This document shows, piece after piece, positions 48,285-58,990 of a DNA stretch of 64,000 bases. The position numbers and the translations under genes are program-made. The stretch is taken from the NCBI GenBank assembly GCA_028673005.1, contig CM054114.1:129662470-129726469 (forward strand), in the 5' to 3' direction. The stretch comes from Tanypteryx hageni (Eukaryota > Arthropoda > Insecta > Odonata > Petaluridae). A model generated the notes under the pieces. The model ran no database searches, was not told where the DNA came from, and saw nothing but the letters and a program-made list of their open reading frames with translations. Position 1 is the stretch's first letter, and the number at the start of each line of letters is the position of its first letter.

Positions 48285-49132
48285 GTCTACATCATGTTTA
48301 TTATTATTACAAATAGAAAACTTCACTTTGCCCACTCTGCAATGCCTTTGAGTCATCTGCATCAGCTCTGATGCAAGTATACTGTTCTGATATGGCCGCA
48401 TTAAACTCAAATATTCCCTGTGGCAACATGGGATTTTATGTATCTATAAATAAACCATAAATCAATATCAAATTAATTAGACCTTGTTGAGTGTTAACAT
48501 TGATGATTTGATAGTTTACTTGCCTTTTAGTTTGAATTAGATTATTAGAACTGTATGACTGCTGAACACAATAGAAAGATAAACATTAAAAAAACTGGCA
48601 ATGACACTGACAGACTGACATATGTGAAGTTTGTACTTAATTTTAGGTTATGTTAAGCAACGAAAAGGAAAAAAAACACTGGTTTCTACAGCCATGCAAA
48701 GCACCCGATATGTTATTGATATTGATTATTATTGTTGTTTTGTTGCACTTAGAAAACACATTTCTATTAAAATTTATAAAAAGAGTGTGTATAAACATGA
48801 TTAAGAAAAAAGAAAAAGTTTATATACAGCATAGAAAGATTTTGCCTCTTCTCTCTATTTCTTGGTCACATCCTCTCGTTCAAATAATATAGGTAGTTCG
48901 CCGTTCTTGACTTCAGTTGTGCCACTCACTTTGTTGCTAAGAAATTATGAAATATTTAGGCATTTGTTCTCAAAACTAATTGTCTTATTTACTCGAATCC
49001 AAGACGAGTTCTTTTTCCATATTTCTGCTTGCGAAAGTCGAGGGTCATCTTAAATTCGAGTTCATAGTGGTACACCATCAATACATCACGGCAATTCCTT
49101 GCGCGTCAATTCATTACATAAAAAACTCGCTG
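48285..49132. other. Gene-free AT-rich stretch
   Basis: No gene is seen. Its right edge (49040-49132) already carries the CGTCAAT-type words of the inverted repeat that follows. Confidence 0.5.
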
Positions 49133-50279
49133 CACGTCAATACATCTCAAAAAAAACTCATCGCGAAACAATTATGTCGTGAGACATATTCGTCGCAAGA
49201 CAAATTGGATGGTGAGATACCATGACCGCTGTACGTCCGGGAAATGCACTTGTTGGGTTGGGAATCACCTCTTGCCGTACACCAATAGCCTTATGAAATG
49301 GGCCTGTCTGTGTGTATGTCTGTGTCCCCTACTAACAACGTTTGCACCAATGGACCGATATTCATGAAACTTGGTATGAGGCTCGTGCTGCCAGGGCCCA
49401 CCTCCGGGCTATATTTTATTTGGCGAAGATTGACCTCCCGGGTTCGATTCCAGGAACGTTTTTCCCTATTTGTTATGCATAGGAAATCTCAAATACATCG
49501 TGCAGAGATGTTTTCTTTAATACATTAAAATATCTTAAAATTATGATATCGGAGCGAGGTTTGCACTGTTTTAAGGGGAAAAGAATATAAATTCTAGTTC
49601 TTATCACCGAATTTTGATAATTTATCGTATTTTCTTGAATTTCTACTAAAACAAAACATTTTTGCGTTTTAAATCGTATTTTATCAAATTGTTGCCATGG
49701 AGACGATTATTACCGAACTAGGCTTGAGCATCGACTAGTGACCAAATGGGTTATTTTCTTTTCCGCTTGAGTAATCTTCAGCAATGGGCAGTTGATCCAG
49801 ACATATTAGCGTATAAACAGTAAAATTTGTTTAATTTGTTTATTTAAAAAAATACATGCAAAATATAATGTCAGAAAGAGATTTTGACATTGTTTTTAGT
49901 ACATATTTAAAACCTAATAATGCTCTATTAATTTGTTTTCCAATTTTTCTCAATCATTGATAAACTATGAACTACAAGTGGTATTTATGGTATGAGAATT
50001 CCTTGGAATGACTAACACATACTGAAACATTTCCTGTCAATATAAGTAATCAATTCGGGACGTCAACTTAGGGAAACCATTAGTCCGGGTTTGGACTTCT
50101 TGTATAATTTGGAAAGAGAATTTAATTTCATTCTGGTATTATCGAAATAAAAAGAAAAATTTTGCTGCAGAAAAGTGGCTCACCCTTTCATGGTGTTTCG
50201 TCTTCCAATTTGTCTCTCAACGAATCTGTCGAGCAATGATTTAACTCGCGATGAGTTTGCCGTGCGATGTATTGACACG
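49133..50279. repeat. Possible element bounded by 90-bp inverted repeats
   Basis: 49133-49225 and the reverse complement of 50188-50279 align along their length. Both contain GTCAATACATC, AACTCATCGCGA, a GTCG/CTCG-type word, ATTCGT and GACAAATTGG, and end near CCATGA. The unit is about 1.15 kb. Between the arms lies a copy of the second dispersed repeat (49290-49720). No coding frame was seen. Whether the arms are the true ends of one transposon or two separate repeat copies is open. Confidence 0.5.
49290..49720 (+). repeat. Second dispersed repeat family, copy 1
   Basis: Landmarks shared with 52040-52460 are GTCTGTGTCCCCTACTAAC, CCAATGGACCGATATTCATG, AAACTTGGT, CATAGGAAATCT, ACATTAAAATATCTTA and TTTCTTCGAG/TTTCTTGAAT. 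This copy alone has a tRNA-type B box, GGGTTCGATTCC, at about 49439-49450. It is non-coding. Confidence 0.65.
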
Positions 50280-50374
50280 CGAAGGATTTTTCTTGCACCT
50301 AATTGATGCGTGACATACCTATCGCAACGGGTAGTCGTAGAACCGTAAAAAATATGGTTATGCGTTTAACGATG

Positions 50375-50750
50375 TTTTTTACTTTCTCTATACGTAATAT
50401 AGGGGAAAGTATAATTTTCATGAAAATAATCGATTTAGAGGTCCCCTGAACACGTTATGACTATTTTCTCGATTATGTCTGTGGGTGTGTGACAGGAATT
50501 TTGTGGGTGCTCTAACTCCAAAACTATTAATCGGATCAACGCGAAATTTTATATTTAACATTTTTATGAAAGCCGCAAGAGTTGATTATTTTTTGGTAAA
50601 AATCTAAAAATCGGTCGACCGGAAGTGGTCTTTTATCCGTTATGTTGAAAAATTTGCTTTAATATTTGATACATGTAAAAACGTATTTGAATAAAAGTTG
50701 CAGGAAATCTAATTTTATACAACCTTTGTTTGAAATATTTCCCCATAAAC
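50375..50750 (+). repeat. 0.7-kb dispersed repeat, 5' half
   Basis: It matches the start of the copy at 10801 (ACTTTCTCTATACGTAATAT, AGGGGAAAGTAT, TTGTGGGTGCTCTAACTCC, AAAAGTTGCAGGAAAT) and breaks off after TTTCCCCATAA. Confidence 0.75.
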
Positions 50751-51639
50751 GTTATATGGAACATGCGGACGGGATAAAATTCGCAGTGCAAGCCCACGGT
50801 GGTGTATGGCAGGGGATGACCTTTTAACATTGCCCACATTAAGTAAAGTATCTGTTGGACAGTTTTAAAGCGATTTGAATAAAGAAGCAGTGGTAACAGT
50901 CTTTCCTTATTTATTTTCTTATTTAACATTGAACATTACAACGGACAGTTTTTACATGTTGCCTATTATAATAAAAGCCAGTTGTGTATCTATAATGCCC
51001 TGTGATTGACTCATATCCAATCACGTACTATTCACATTTTTCGTTAGATGAAAATAAATTAATCAGCGAATATTATGAAATTCTGAAACTACTAAGTTTC
51101 TCGGAATTTTCTAAATTTAGCAATTCAATATGTAAAATATGTAATGCTCTTCCGTTTCTATTCAAGTTAGTAATAGATACTAAAAATATCCGTTATTCAT
51201 TATTAATTTATTTCGACGCTGTTTTTAAGTTTAAACAAAGCCTTGCTTACGATAATTAATACGACGGTAAGGAAAATAGATAAATATTAATTTATTCATT
51301 GATATCACTGTGTTGTTGAATTTTTGAATGTCTTGGAGCGCATTTTCTAAGAAAGCTAAGTTGTAAATCTTTGAGTAAAAACAGCAGAACAAAATATATA
51401 TAAATTTGTTTAATTAAATCTCGTTTTATTTGCGCTAAAACGTAAAAAATAGACCTAAAACTCAAATAATTTAATGTACGAGAAAGTAAAAATAGTTTTA
51501 TGCATTTAAAACTGGTGTAGCTTAAATTTTAACGAACAAATCTTCATTAATATTACTTTGCCACGCAGATTTTATATGCCCAAAACAACTTTTACTTTCT
51601 GATAATTCAATTGTGTGAATTTTATATTTATTGTTCACT
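50751..51639. other. Gene-free stretch
   Basis: No gene or assigned repeat is seen. Confidence 0.45.
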
Positions 51640-52460
51640 TTTTGCACATATAAAAGGTGATTTTGTTATTTTTAGCCTACTTTTCAGAATGGAAATAGGC
51701 TTACAGTTTCTTCGTTGTGTCTGTCGGTCTGTCCGTCCATCTGTTTCATGACATTTGTTGGAAATATCTTGCTGCCGGGGCTGAGCTCCCGAGGATAGTT
51801 TTTGTTGCGAAGATTGAAAGTCCAAGGCCCGATTTTAGGAACTATCCTTCCCATTAAACAGCCTTAATCTGTCATTGAAAGGCAAGCTCATGTCCATATT
51901 CCATGTTCAAGATAAAGTGAGCGCGATGATGAAACCGTCTTATTGACGTGGATCCACATCTTCGTCTTAAGCTCACCAACATCGGGCCTGATATACCTGT
52001 CCTACTGTCTGGCTACAGGCAGTTTCACTCTTCGCATTGAATAAATTTTTAGCCTACTTTCCAGAATGGAAACAGACTTATTATAGTTTTGCCGTTGTCT
52101 GTCTGCCCGCCCCTATTAACTTTTGAACCAATAGACCGATTTTCATGAAACTTGGTGGAAATCTCTCACTACATGGACCGAGCTCTCGAGGATCGTTTTT
52201 GTTGCGAAGAATGAAGTCCAGGGCCCGATTTTAGGAACTATCCTTCCCATTTGAACTACATAGGATATCTGAAATCTATCATGCACGGTAATTTTCTATC
52301 ACACATTAAAATATCTTAGAATTGTAATATCGAAGCTAGATTTGTGCTGTCCTCTGAGGAAAGGAATGAAGATTTTAATTTTTATCGTAGAACTTTACTT
52401 ATCGATTATATTTCTTCGAGTTTTGGGTAAATCCTAGCGTTTTTTCAATTTTTATCATTC
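51640..52460 (+). repeat. Second dispersed repeat family, copies 2 and 3
   Basis: Two tandemly arranged partial copies start with TTAGCCTACTTTTCAGAATG (51672) and TTAGCCTACTTTCCAGAATG (52050). Each is followed by a TGTCTGTC-type stretch and GATTTTAGGAACTATCCTTC. The second continues through ATGAAACTTGGTGGAAAT to about 52460 and aligns with 49290-49720. Confidence 0.65.
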
Positions 52461-53095
52461 ATTACGAGAGTGCTGCCATTGCAACGACTATTGTTGGACA
52501 CGGATTCGATAAGGTCTAGTACACATTTTTGCCACACAAATACGCGTTTTCCGTTCGAATGTATTTGTAATATTTTATAACGCTCAATTATGAAGTTTTG
52601 GAACACAAAGAGCAACTCATCCGCGGTGATTTTCAAACTGTTAAAACACCACATTTAATTTAAATTATTATGCTGTAAGTAGGCAATATAAGTTCCGTTT
52701 GGATCATCTTGTTTATTAATCAATTTAATCGTAAAAATTCATTTTAGCAGTCGTTTACGAAAGACCTCGAATATGAAGTTTTTAACAATATGAAAATCAT
52801 TCTACGTATGTACTTCGTTTAAAATGATTAGTTTTTCACTTGTGCCTAATCAGACATGCAAACTGCAAAATAAAACACGCAAGAGCAGCAGATCCGCGGT
52901 GTAGGGGATAGGGATGTATCTCGAAGATTTTTTTTCGAAATAATGAATAGCAATAATACCGACACACGTGCTCCTTTAGAATCTATTTTTGGTGAATTGC
53001 TCTCTCTTTATTAATTCGGAGTCAGTTAGTAGTCATTCTGCGTGTTTATTCTAAACGCTTCTCTTGAGGGAATTTGGAGACGGAAGAGAAAAAAA
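52461..53095. other. Gene-free stretch
   Basis: No gene or assigned repeat is seen. Confidence 0.45.
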
Positions 53096-53175
53096 TCTGC
53101 TATCACTGGGAATCGAACCCTGGTCCTCCACTTGTCGGGCGGAGATACTACTACTGAACTTCTCTAAAGGTCGAG
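53096..53175 (-). repeat. tRNA-derived SINE head
   Basis: The minus strand has a D-arm-like TTCAGTAGTAGTATC, an anticodon arm TCCGC-CCGACAA-GTGGA (five pairs including one G-T, seven-base loop, anticodon position GAC) and a T arm with the B box GGTTCGATTCC closed by CCAG..TGG-type pairing. No acceptor stem can be formed and base 33 is C rather than T. This is therefore a SINE head or dead tRNA, not a working tRNA gene. The MITE at 53190 sits just upstream of it. Confidence 0.65.
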
Positions 53176-53189
53176 TTAATACACTTGGT

Positions 53190-53533
53190 CAGGTATGTCA
53201 AACTCGAAGAGGCATCCGGGCCGCATTAAAGCGATGAATGTTAAAAAAGGGCCGCATTGCAGCAGTGGATGTTATAGAAGGGCCGAAGTTGTTTAATATA
53301 GGCCAGAGCTGGAACGATAGACTTTAGCTAGAAGATTGGATGCCTCTTTTGCAATTAAAAACAATAATTTAGAAAATGCGTTTTATTCTAATTCCGTAAC
53401 CATGAAAAAAATATCGTCCTCTTTTTGCTAAATTAAAGTATTTATAGGAAATTCCACAGGAATCACTTGAGGCAAAAATTAGCTATCGAGCCGCAGCAAG
53501 TCACAGAAACGGCCGCAAGTTTGACATGGCTGC
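53190..53533. mobile_element. hAT-like MITE with perfect target duplication
   Basis: The 344-bp element starts CAGGTATGTCAAACT and, read inward from the other end, CAGCCATGTCAAACTTG. It is flanked by the identical 8-bp duplication CACTTGGT (53182-53189 and 53534-53541). GGGCCGCAT words repeat inside the left end. It is non-coding, and a truncated sister lies at 48020-48284. Confidence 0.9.
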
Positions 53534-53831
53534 ACTTGGTAGATGAGAAATGGCGGCTAGGTCGAGGAGCTCTCGTTTGAATGGGAGGTTGTGGCCGCAC
53601 TGAAATTCCCTGGTGACCGCATGCAGCCACAGTTGCCGCACTTGACACTATCTGGCATAGTGCATTGGTATTGAAAACCCAAGCATGAAGCAACCAGTTT
53701 TCAAGGTTGCATAAGATTAAGGATACTAAAGTCCTCAACTGATCATAGCTGCATAATCCATCGAAATGATTTAATATTGAATAGTTTTCATTATGTCATT
53801 GCCTGTAAAAATGCTAGTTTGGATTCTCTCA

Positions 53832-53833
53832 CG

Positions 53834-53904
<71 letters not shown>
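53832..53904. repeat. (TG)n(TA)n microsatellite
   Basis: TG repeats pass into a TA tract that directly abuts the retroelement fragment at 53905. Confidence 0.95.
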
Positions 53905-53905
<1 letters not shown>

Positions 53906-54665
53906 TTCTAGCAAGAAAGGAAGAGGAGCTACAAAAAATGATAAATAGACTAGTGATAACAGGTAGAAAATACGGTATGGAAATAAATACAGAAAAATCC
54001 AAGGTCATTCGAATATCGGGTAAAGAAGAGAATCTGAACATAACTATTGGGGGAAAGCCATTAGAACAAGTTTCAGAATATAAATACCTTGGAAGTATCA
54101 TAACACGAGAGGCAAAATGTACGGATGAGATCAAAACTAGAATAGGAAAAGCAAAAGCGGCTTTCAGGAGAAAGAAACAACTACTTACAGGGAATATAAG
54201 GGAAGATATCCGCAAGAAGTTGATAAAATGCTACGTATGGAGTATAGCATTGTATGGGGCAGAAACATGGACGCTAAGGAAAAATGACATCAAATACTTG
54301 GAAAGCTTTGAAATGTGGACTTGGAGGAGAATGCTGAAGATAAAATGGACAGATAGGATGAAAAACGATGAAGTGCTACGAAGAATAGGAGAGAAGCGAA
54401 TGATTATACAGACTATTAGAAAGAGGAAGGCTAACTGGGTTGGACATTACATGAGGAGAGAGAGTATGATTAAAGATGTGTTAGAAGGAAAACTAGATGG
54501 GAAAAGGGAAAGAGGTAGGAAAAGGTATCAGCTGATAGACGATTTGAAAGGGAAAGAGAGTTATCAAGATATGAAGAGGACAGCGGAAAATAGGAGTATA
54601 TGGAGAACCAGGTTTAACCATGAATAATCACGGACCTGTCTACGGACAGACTACCTATGATGATG
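53905..54665 (+). pseudogene. Non-LTR retrotransposon 3' fragment with long intact frame
   Basis: The frame runs from the TA tract to TAA at about 54625 without a stop, and the fragment encodes about 235 residues. It holds the region after the polymerase active site: KYGMEINTEKSKVI, EYKYLGSIIT, RIGKAKAAFRRKK, KCYVWSIALYGAETWT, FEMWTWRRM, WTDRMKNDEVL and KRERGRKRY. It is the same clade as 41205-41905 and is better preserved. The active site and endonuclease are missing, so the copy is 5'-truncated and dead despite the open frame. The 3' end has a UACG-loop hairpin and an (ATG)n tail. Confidence 0.88.
54636..54649 (+). ncRNA. 3' hairpin of retroelement, UACG tetraloop
   Basis: CTGTC TACG GACAG forms five pairs closed by a UNCG-type loop. 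It lies about 10 bases after the stop codon and just before ATGATGATGAT. Confidence 0.6.
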
Positions 54666-54695
54666 ATATATATGTGTGTGTGTGTGTGTGTGTGT
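54666..54695. repeat. (TA)n(TG)n microsatellite
   Basis: A short TA tract passes into TG repeats directly after the retroelement tail. It mirrors the (TG)n(TA)n at the other end. Confidence 0.95.
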
Positions 54696-55059
54696 AAATT
54701 TATCCTTATAGATTTCCCATTTTTCTACGCAGGCAGGTTTTATCAATCATTTTTAGCACATTTTCGAAAAAAATCTTTTATGTATCCGGTTTGTCTGTCC
54801 TTCCGTTTCTTCGGATAGTATCTCTAGAATCCTGCAATTTGGAGAGACAAAGTTTTCAGAATACGGTGGTTTACATAAGGGCTAAACCTGGTACACATTT
54901 GGTGATTCTAAGATGAGCTGCTAAGGATTGATCGATGTCTTTTTACAACCCCTTTGCTTCAATTCTACCTCCCATAAGGAAAGAATGATATCGATGCAGG
55001 GCATTATAAATTTCATTTTTAATCTAGTAAAAAATAAAATAGGAGCTCGAGGCATGGAC
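54696..55059. other. Gene-free spacer
   Basis: TTTTTAGCACATTTTCGAA and GGTTTGTCTGTCCTTCCG (54750-54810) faintly recall the second dispersed repeat family. Nothing else is seen. Confidence 0.4.
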
Positions 55060-55758
55060 ATCTGATGTGGCCACCACATGACTTTCTCCATACCTGTTAT
55101 ATTTCTAAAAATTCCAAATAGGTTAAAATGATAATACATATTAGAAGGAACTGCGAGAAAAATGTAGACTTTACAAAGAACCAAATAAACTTAAACGGTA
55201 ACCTTCTAATATTGGATATAACCCCAAAGCTCCAAAAATTTAGAAAGTAAAAAGGAGCGTAAAGTGTTTACAATTGTCGCCGGTAGGTGCTGTGGTGGTG
55301 GCAGCTAAAAGATATAGTTTTTACAATATCCCTTCAACAATGCATTATATGGGAAAATGCTTCAAACCAAGGTTGTAGGAAATTAAATTTTCTACAACCT
55401 TTATTTCAATACTTTTTTATATTTATCAAATATTAAAGCAAATGTTTCATAGAAACCGATTAGTGACAAGAGTAAACATCCACTTCCGGCTGACCGATTT
55501 TTACCAAAAACTAATCAGAACGTCTTCATTTAACAAAAATGTCAAATTTCACGCTGATCTGGTTAATAGTTTTTGAGTTAGAGCACCCACAAAATCCCGG
55601 TCACAGGCGCACACAGACACACACCCACAGACATCATCGAGAAAATAGTCAAAACGTGTTCAGGGGACCTAAAAACATATTTCCGGTAAAATCTCGAATT
55701 TGATTTTTTCATGGAAACAATACTTTCTATATACTTCGTATATAGAGAAAATAAAAAC
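55060..55758 (-). repeat. 0.7-kb dispersed repeat, full reverse copy
   Basis: This is a complete copy of the family described at 10801-11513, reversed. It begins CTGATGTGGCCACCACATGA and ends TATATACTTCGTATATAGAG. Both ends fold: ATGTGG/CCACAT, and a perfect CTATATAC-TTC-GTATATAG hairpin (55729-55747). It is non-coding. Confidence 0.82.
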
Positions 55759-57334
55759 AATTCAAATTTGCGTCGAATGAGAGGGAAATTAAAAAATGGG
55801 AAAGAAAAATGCCATAGCAACGGGTTCACTGCTTTTAATAAATGGTAAACGTATTATTACATAGCACTGATATAATGATTTTAAAGGGAATTTATGGATT
55901 ATATTGCGAGGTCGTCGATCTCAATCAAAGATGTAATCTTATGATGACATCTTAATCCTAGAACAAAAATAAAAGCTGTTACATAATTATTTTCAAATGC
56001 TCTCGAGCTCTCTTTTTGTTACGCCAGAGGAGTGGTTCGCAAACTGGACGACTCTTTGGGGGGCCGCGAAATTTTTTCAGGGAGATCGCGAAAGGTATGG
56101 TTTTCAAAAGGGCCGTAAGAGGTTTACACAATGACAGGAGGATGTAACGTTTTTGTTTTATTTTTTAATTTAATTTAGGGGTATATTTACATTAAAACTA
56201 TTTTTTCCACAAATAAATAAGTTGCTTAATAGTAGTTTGAAGTTAATATTACATTTATATTTATTGTATGAAGGACGTGGTCGAGATAAGGTCGGCCGAA
56301 TTAAGACGGGGTTAGACATTAGGGTGGGCCGAAAATAGGCTTTTATAAGCTATCGCCTTGCTAGAGGCGTCAAAAGCTTTGGTTCGGCATACTCAGTGAT
56401 GGAGTGATATGCAGAAAGCATGGCACAATATCCTGAGTCTGCGAGACCACCTCAAAATTTTCAATTTTTTAAGAAAATTGTAAGGTTTTGGAGCATGCTA
56501 AATTTTACTGATCTCTCAGCCGCCGTGATGTCTTAGTGTTAAAAATGGTTTTTATGACACGTGCCATCATATAAGTACCCGTTGGGGGCAAGTCAGGCCC
56601 AGAGGAAGGGGGTGGGAGGTGGGGCGAGAGGGTAGAATGGTGAATATTTTCGCACAACATAACGTGTGTCTCATCAGGGATGACAACCCCACAAACCCCC
56701 GCGAATTAAAAACAATGTGCCGTAGTGGCAACGGCACAGATTGTTTTAACTCATCTGAGAATATTGAGCAACATAATACTTTGTTACGTCGTTCATCGCG
56801 AATTTACTTAATCTATAAAGATGGAGACGAAGTTTATAACCCAGCTTTATCATGAAGGCTTAAACGGGAACTTCGAGAAATTACCAAGGCTTAATATTAT
56901 TTGAAGATTTAGAGGCAGAATCTGGGTTTGGGTTGTTGTTGGTCATATCCTTCCGCAAACCTCCATTAGCGACTATCAGGGTGTTATAATGTTTTTTAGA
57001 TGAGATGGTGAGTGAGGGGGAGGTAAAAGAGAAAGTAGAGGGGGGCGAGACACTGAGCGAACCAATAGGAAAGAGGGAGGGGGACCTAAGCATTCGAAAG
57101 CTCATTCTGCTTTGAGTCTCCCTAGTGGTAATATCGTGTCCGAGTGTGCTGTGTTGCCACATTCGCGAATTATCTCTAAATTCCCGCCAAACGTTACGTG
57201 TGTTCCGGTGTAGAGTTGGCAACGTCTAGCATGAGCTTGCTGCTAGGAGGCACTATCCCACCTCTTAGCAGCGAAGACATACGAGCGGTCTCGAGTACGG
57301 CCGAAATCTGACTCGCTATCTCAAATGAAAAGAA
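55759..57334. other. Gene-free stretch
   Basis: No gene is seen. CAGAGGAGTGGTTCGCAAACTG at 56025-56046, followed by GGGGGGCCGCGAAATT, looks like one end of a hAT element, but no opposite end was found. 56990-57240 is moderately GC-rich and has a 113-codon chance frame on the minus strand. Confidence 0.45.
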
Positions 57335-58376
57335 CTATAGTTGCCAATACAAATTAGTTGGATCCGTGAATTTTTAAATCATAGGAAGCAGATGGTTGTT
57401 ATAGATGGGAAATCTTCGAACTTAGTGGAGGTTGTCTCTGGCGTTCCACAGGGTAGTGTAATTGGTCCGTTATTATTTCTAATTTATATAAACGATATCA
57501 GCTCAGTAGTCAGAAGTAAAATTAGGCTTTTCGCGGACGACACCGTCATCTATAGAGAAATAAGCAATCCGGAAGACCACCAGTATCTCCAAAATGACCT
57601 AGAAGCTATTTCTGCATGGTGTAAGGAATGGCAGTTAGAGATAAACCAAAAGAAAAGCTGCGTCATCAACTTCTGGAGAACCAAGAGTATCTCGTTGAAT
57701 AATAATTATTCGTTGGACGGAGTAGAGATTCCAGTTTCAGACTCGATTAAATACCTCGGAGTCACAATCCATCGTGATCTCTCGTGGGACACCCACATTC
57801 GCCAATTGATAGGTGCCGCTAACAAAAAGCTGGCCTTTATAGGGAGAATAGTTCGAAATAGCTCCGAAAAAGTGAAAGAATTATGCTATTTATCCTTGGT
57901 TCGACCGCAGGTCGAATATGCTTCAGCTGTGTGGGATCCTTACGAAAAGGGACTCACTAACGAGATAGAAAAGGTTCAGCGCAGGGCAGCTAGATTTGTA
58001 AAGAGGAATTACGATAGTAAACAAAGCGTAACATCATTAATAGAAAATCTGAAATGGACATCGTTAGAGGAACGTAGGCTGCAGGCTAGAATTAAACTAC
58101 TGGAAAAATTTATGTCGGAGGGACTAGCGAATGAGGTAGTAGGACTTATCAGAAGCCCGACGTATTTCGGAAGGCAGGACAGTGAGGAAAAGATTCGCGA
58201 GATTGACTGCAGAACGGAGCGATATAGAGGATCGTTTTTCCCTAGGACGATAAGAGACCATAATAGGAAAAGATAACGTAGGAAAACTATGGACCCTTGG
58301 TGCACTGCACCCCCTGCCATCCACCGAAAAGGTGACTTGCAGGGTATAATGTAGATGTAGATGTAGATGTATGTGC
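57335..58376 (+). pseudogene. CR1/Jockey-type LINE, 3' portion with intact RT motifs
   Basis: An uninterrupted frame from 57341 to TAA at 58276 encodes 311 residues. Landmarks are WIREFLNHRKQMVVIDGK, GVPQGSVIGPLLFLIYINDI (residues 34-53), the catalytic FADD (64-67), IKYLGVTIHRDLSWDTHI, ANKKLAFIGRI, YASAVWDPYEKG, VQRRAARFVKRNY and IREIDCRTERYRGSFFPR. The N-terminal RT part and the endonuclease are missing, so it is 5'-truncated. The first Met is not a real start. The 3' untranslated end has the family hairpin (58312-58344) and a (TGTAGA)n tail. The intact frame suggests recent insertion. Confidence 0.9.
58312..58344 (+). ncRNA. LINE 3' hairpin
   Basis: Outer stem CCCTGC/GCAGGG and inner stem CACC/GGTG around GAAAA, directly before the (TGTAGA)n tail. 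The same two-tier fold occurs in the sister copies at 58915-58947 and, with changes, 43239-43271. Confidence 0.6.
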
Positions 58377-58494
58377 CTATTACATATTCTAGCTTGTAAG
58401 CTATCTTAATAAAAAGTTTTCTGCCCCCATAAAGCTCTGTTTCCCGCAATTTTGAACTCGCTCACTACCACCGCCTATCTGTTTATGGCTTAAA

Positions 58495-58990
58495 GATTTC
58501 TAGTTAGACCTCAAATGGAATACGCAGCAGCGGTTTGGGATCCATATCAGAGGGGACTCATAAAGGATTTAGAAAAAATACAGCGGCGAGCAGCTAGATT
58601 CGTGAAAAAGAATTACGATAAAAAACAGAGCGTTACGTTACTCATTGAAGACTTGAGTTGGTCATCGTTGAAAGATCGTAGATTACAGGCGAGACTTAAA
58701 CTTCTAGATAAATATAGGTCGGAGATATTCGTAAATGAAATGAAGGATATTATTCGACAAACAACGTATATCGGACGGAGGGATAATGAGGACAAGATTC
58801 GCGAAATAGATAATAGGACGTAGAGGTATAAGGAGTCATTTTTCCCTAGGACAATACGTGACCACAATAGATAACTGTGAATAATAATTAGTTAGGAACT
58901 TGGTGCGCGGCACCCCCTGCCATCCACCGTCAAGGTGACTTGCAGGGTGATATGTAGATGTAGATAGATGTAGATGTAGATAGATGTAGT
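58495..58990 (+). pseudogene. CR1/Jockey-type LINE, short 3' copy
   Basis: The copy starts in LVRPQMEYAAAVWDPYQ and continues IQRRAARFVKKNYDKKQSV, RRLQARLKLLDKY and IREIDNRT. It then hits a TAG (about 58821) before RYKESFFPRTIRDHNR. It is similar but not identical to the upstream copy, with many silent-looking differences, so it is a separate insertion rather than a duplication. The 3' hairpin (58915-58947) and (TGTAGA)n-like tail are present. Confidence 0.87.

Noticed and set aside
56025..56110. Apparent hAT terminal sequence CAGAGGAGTGGTTCGCAAACTG
   Set aside because: No matching opposite end or duplication could be found, so it is not called as an element.
58130..58148. TGAGGTAGTAGG, identical to the first 12 bases of let-7
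   Set aside because: It lies inside the LINE coding frame (Asn-Glu-Val-Val-Gly), diverges after base 12 and has no hairpin partner. It is coincidence.
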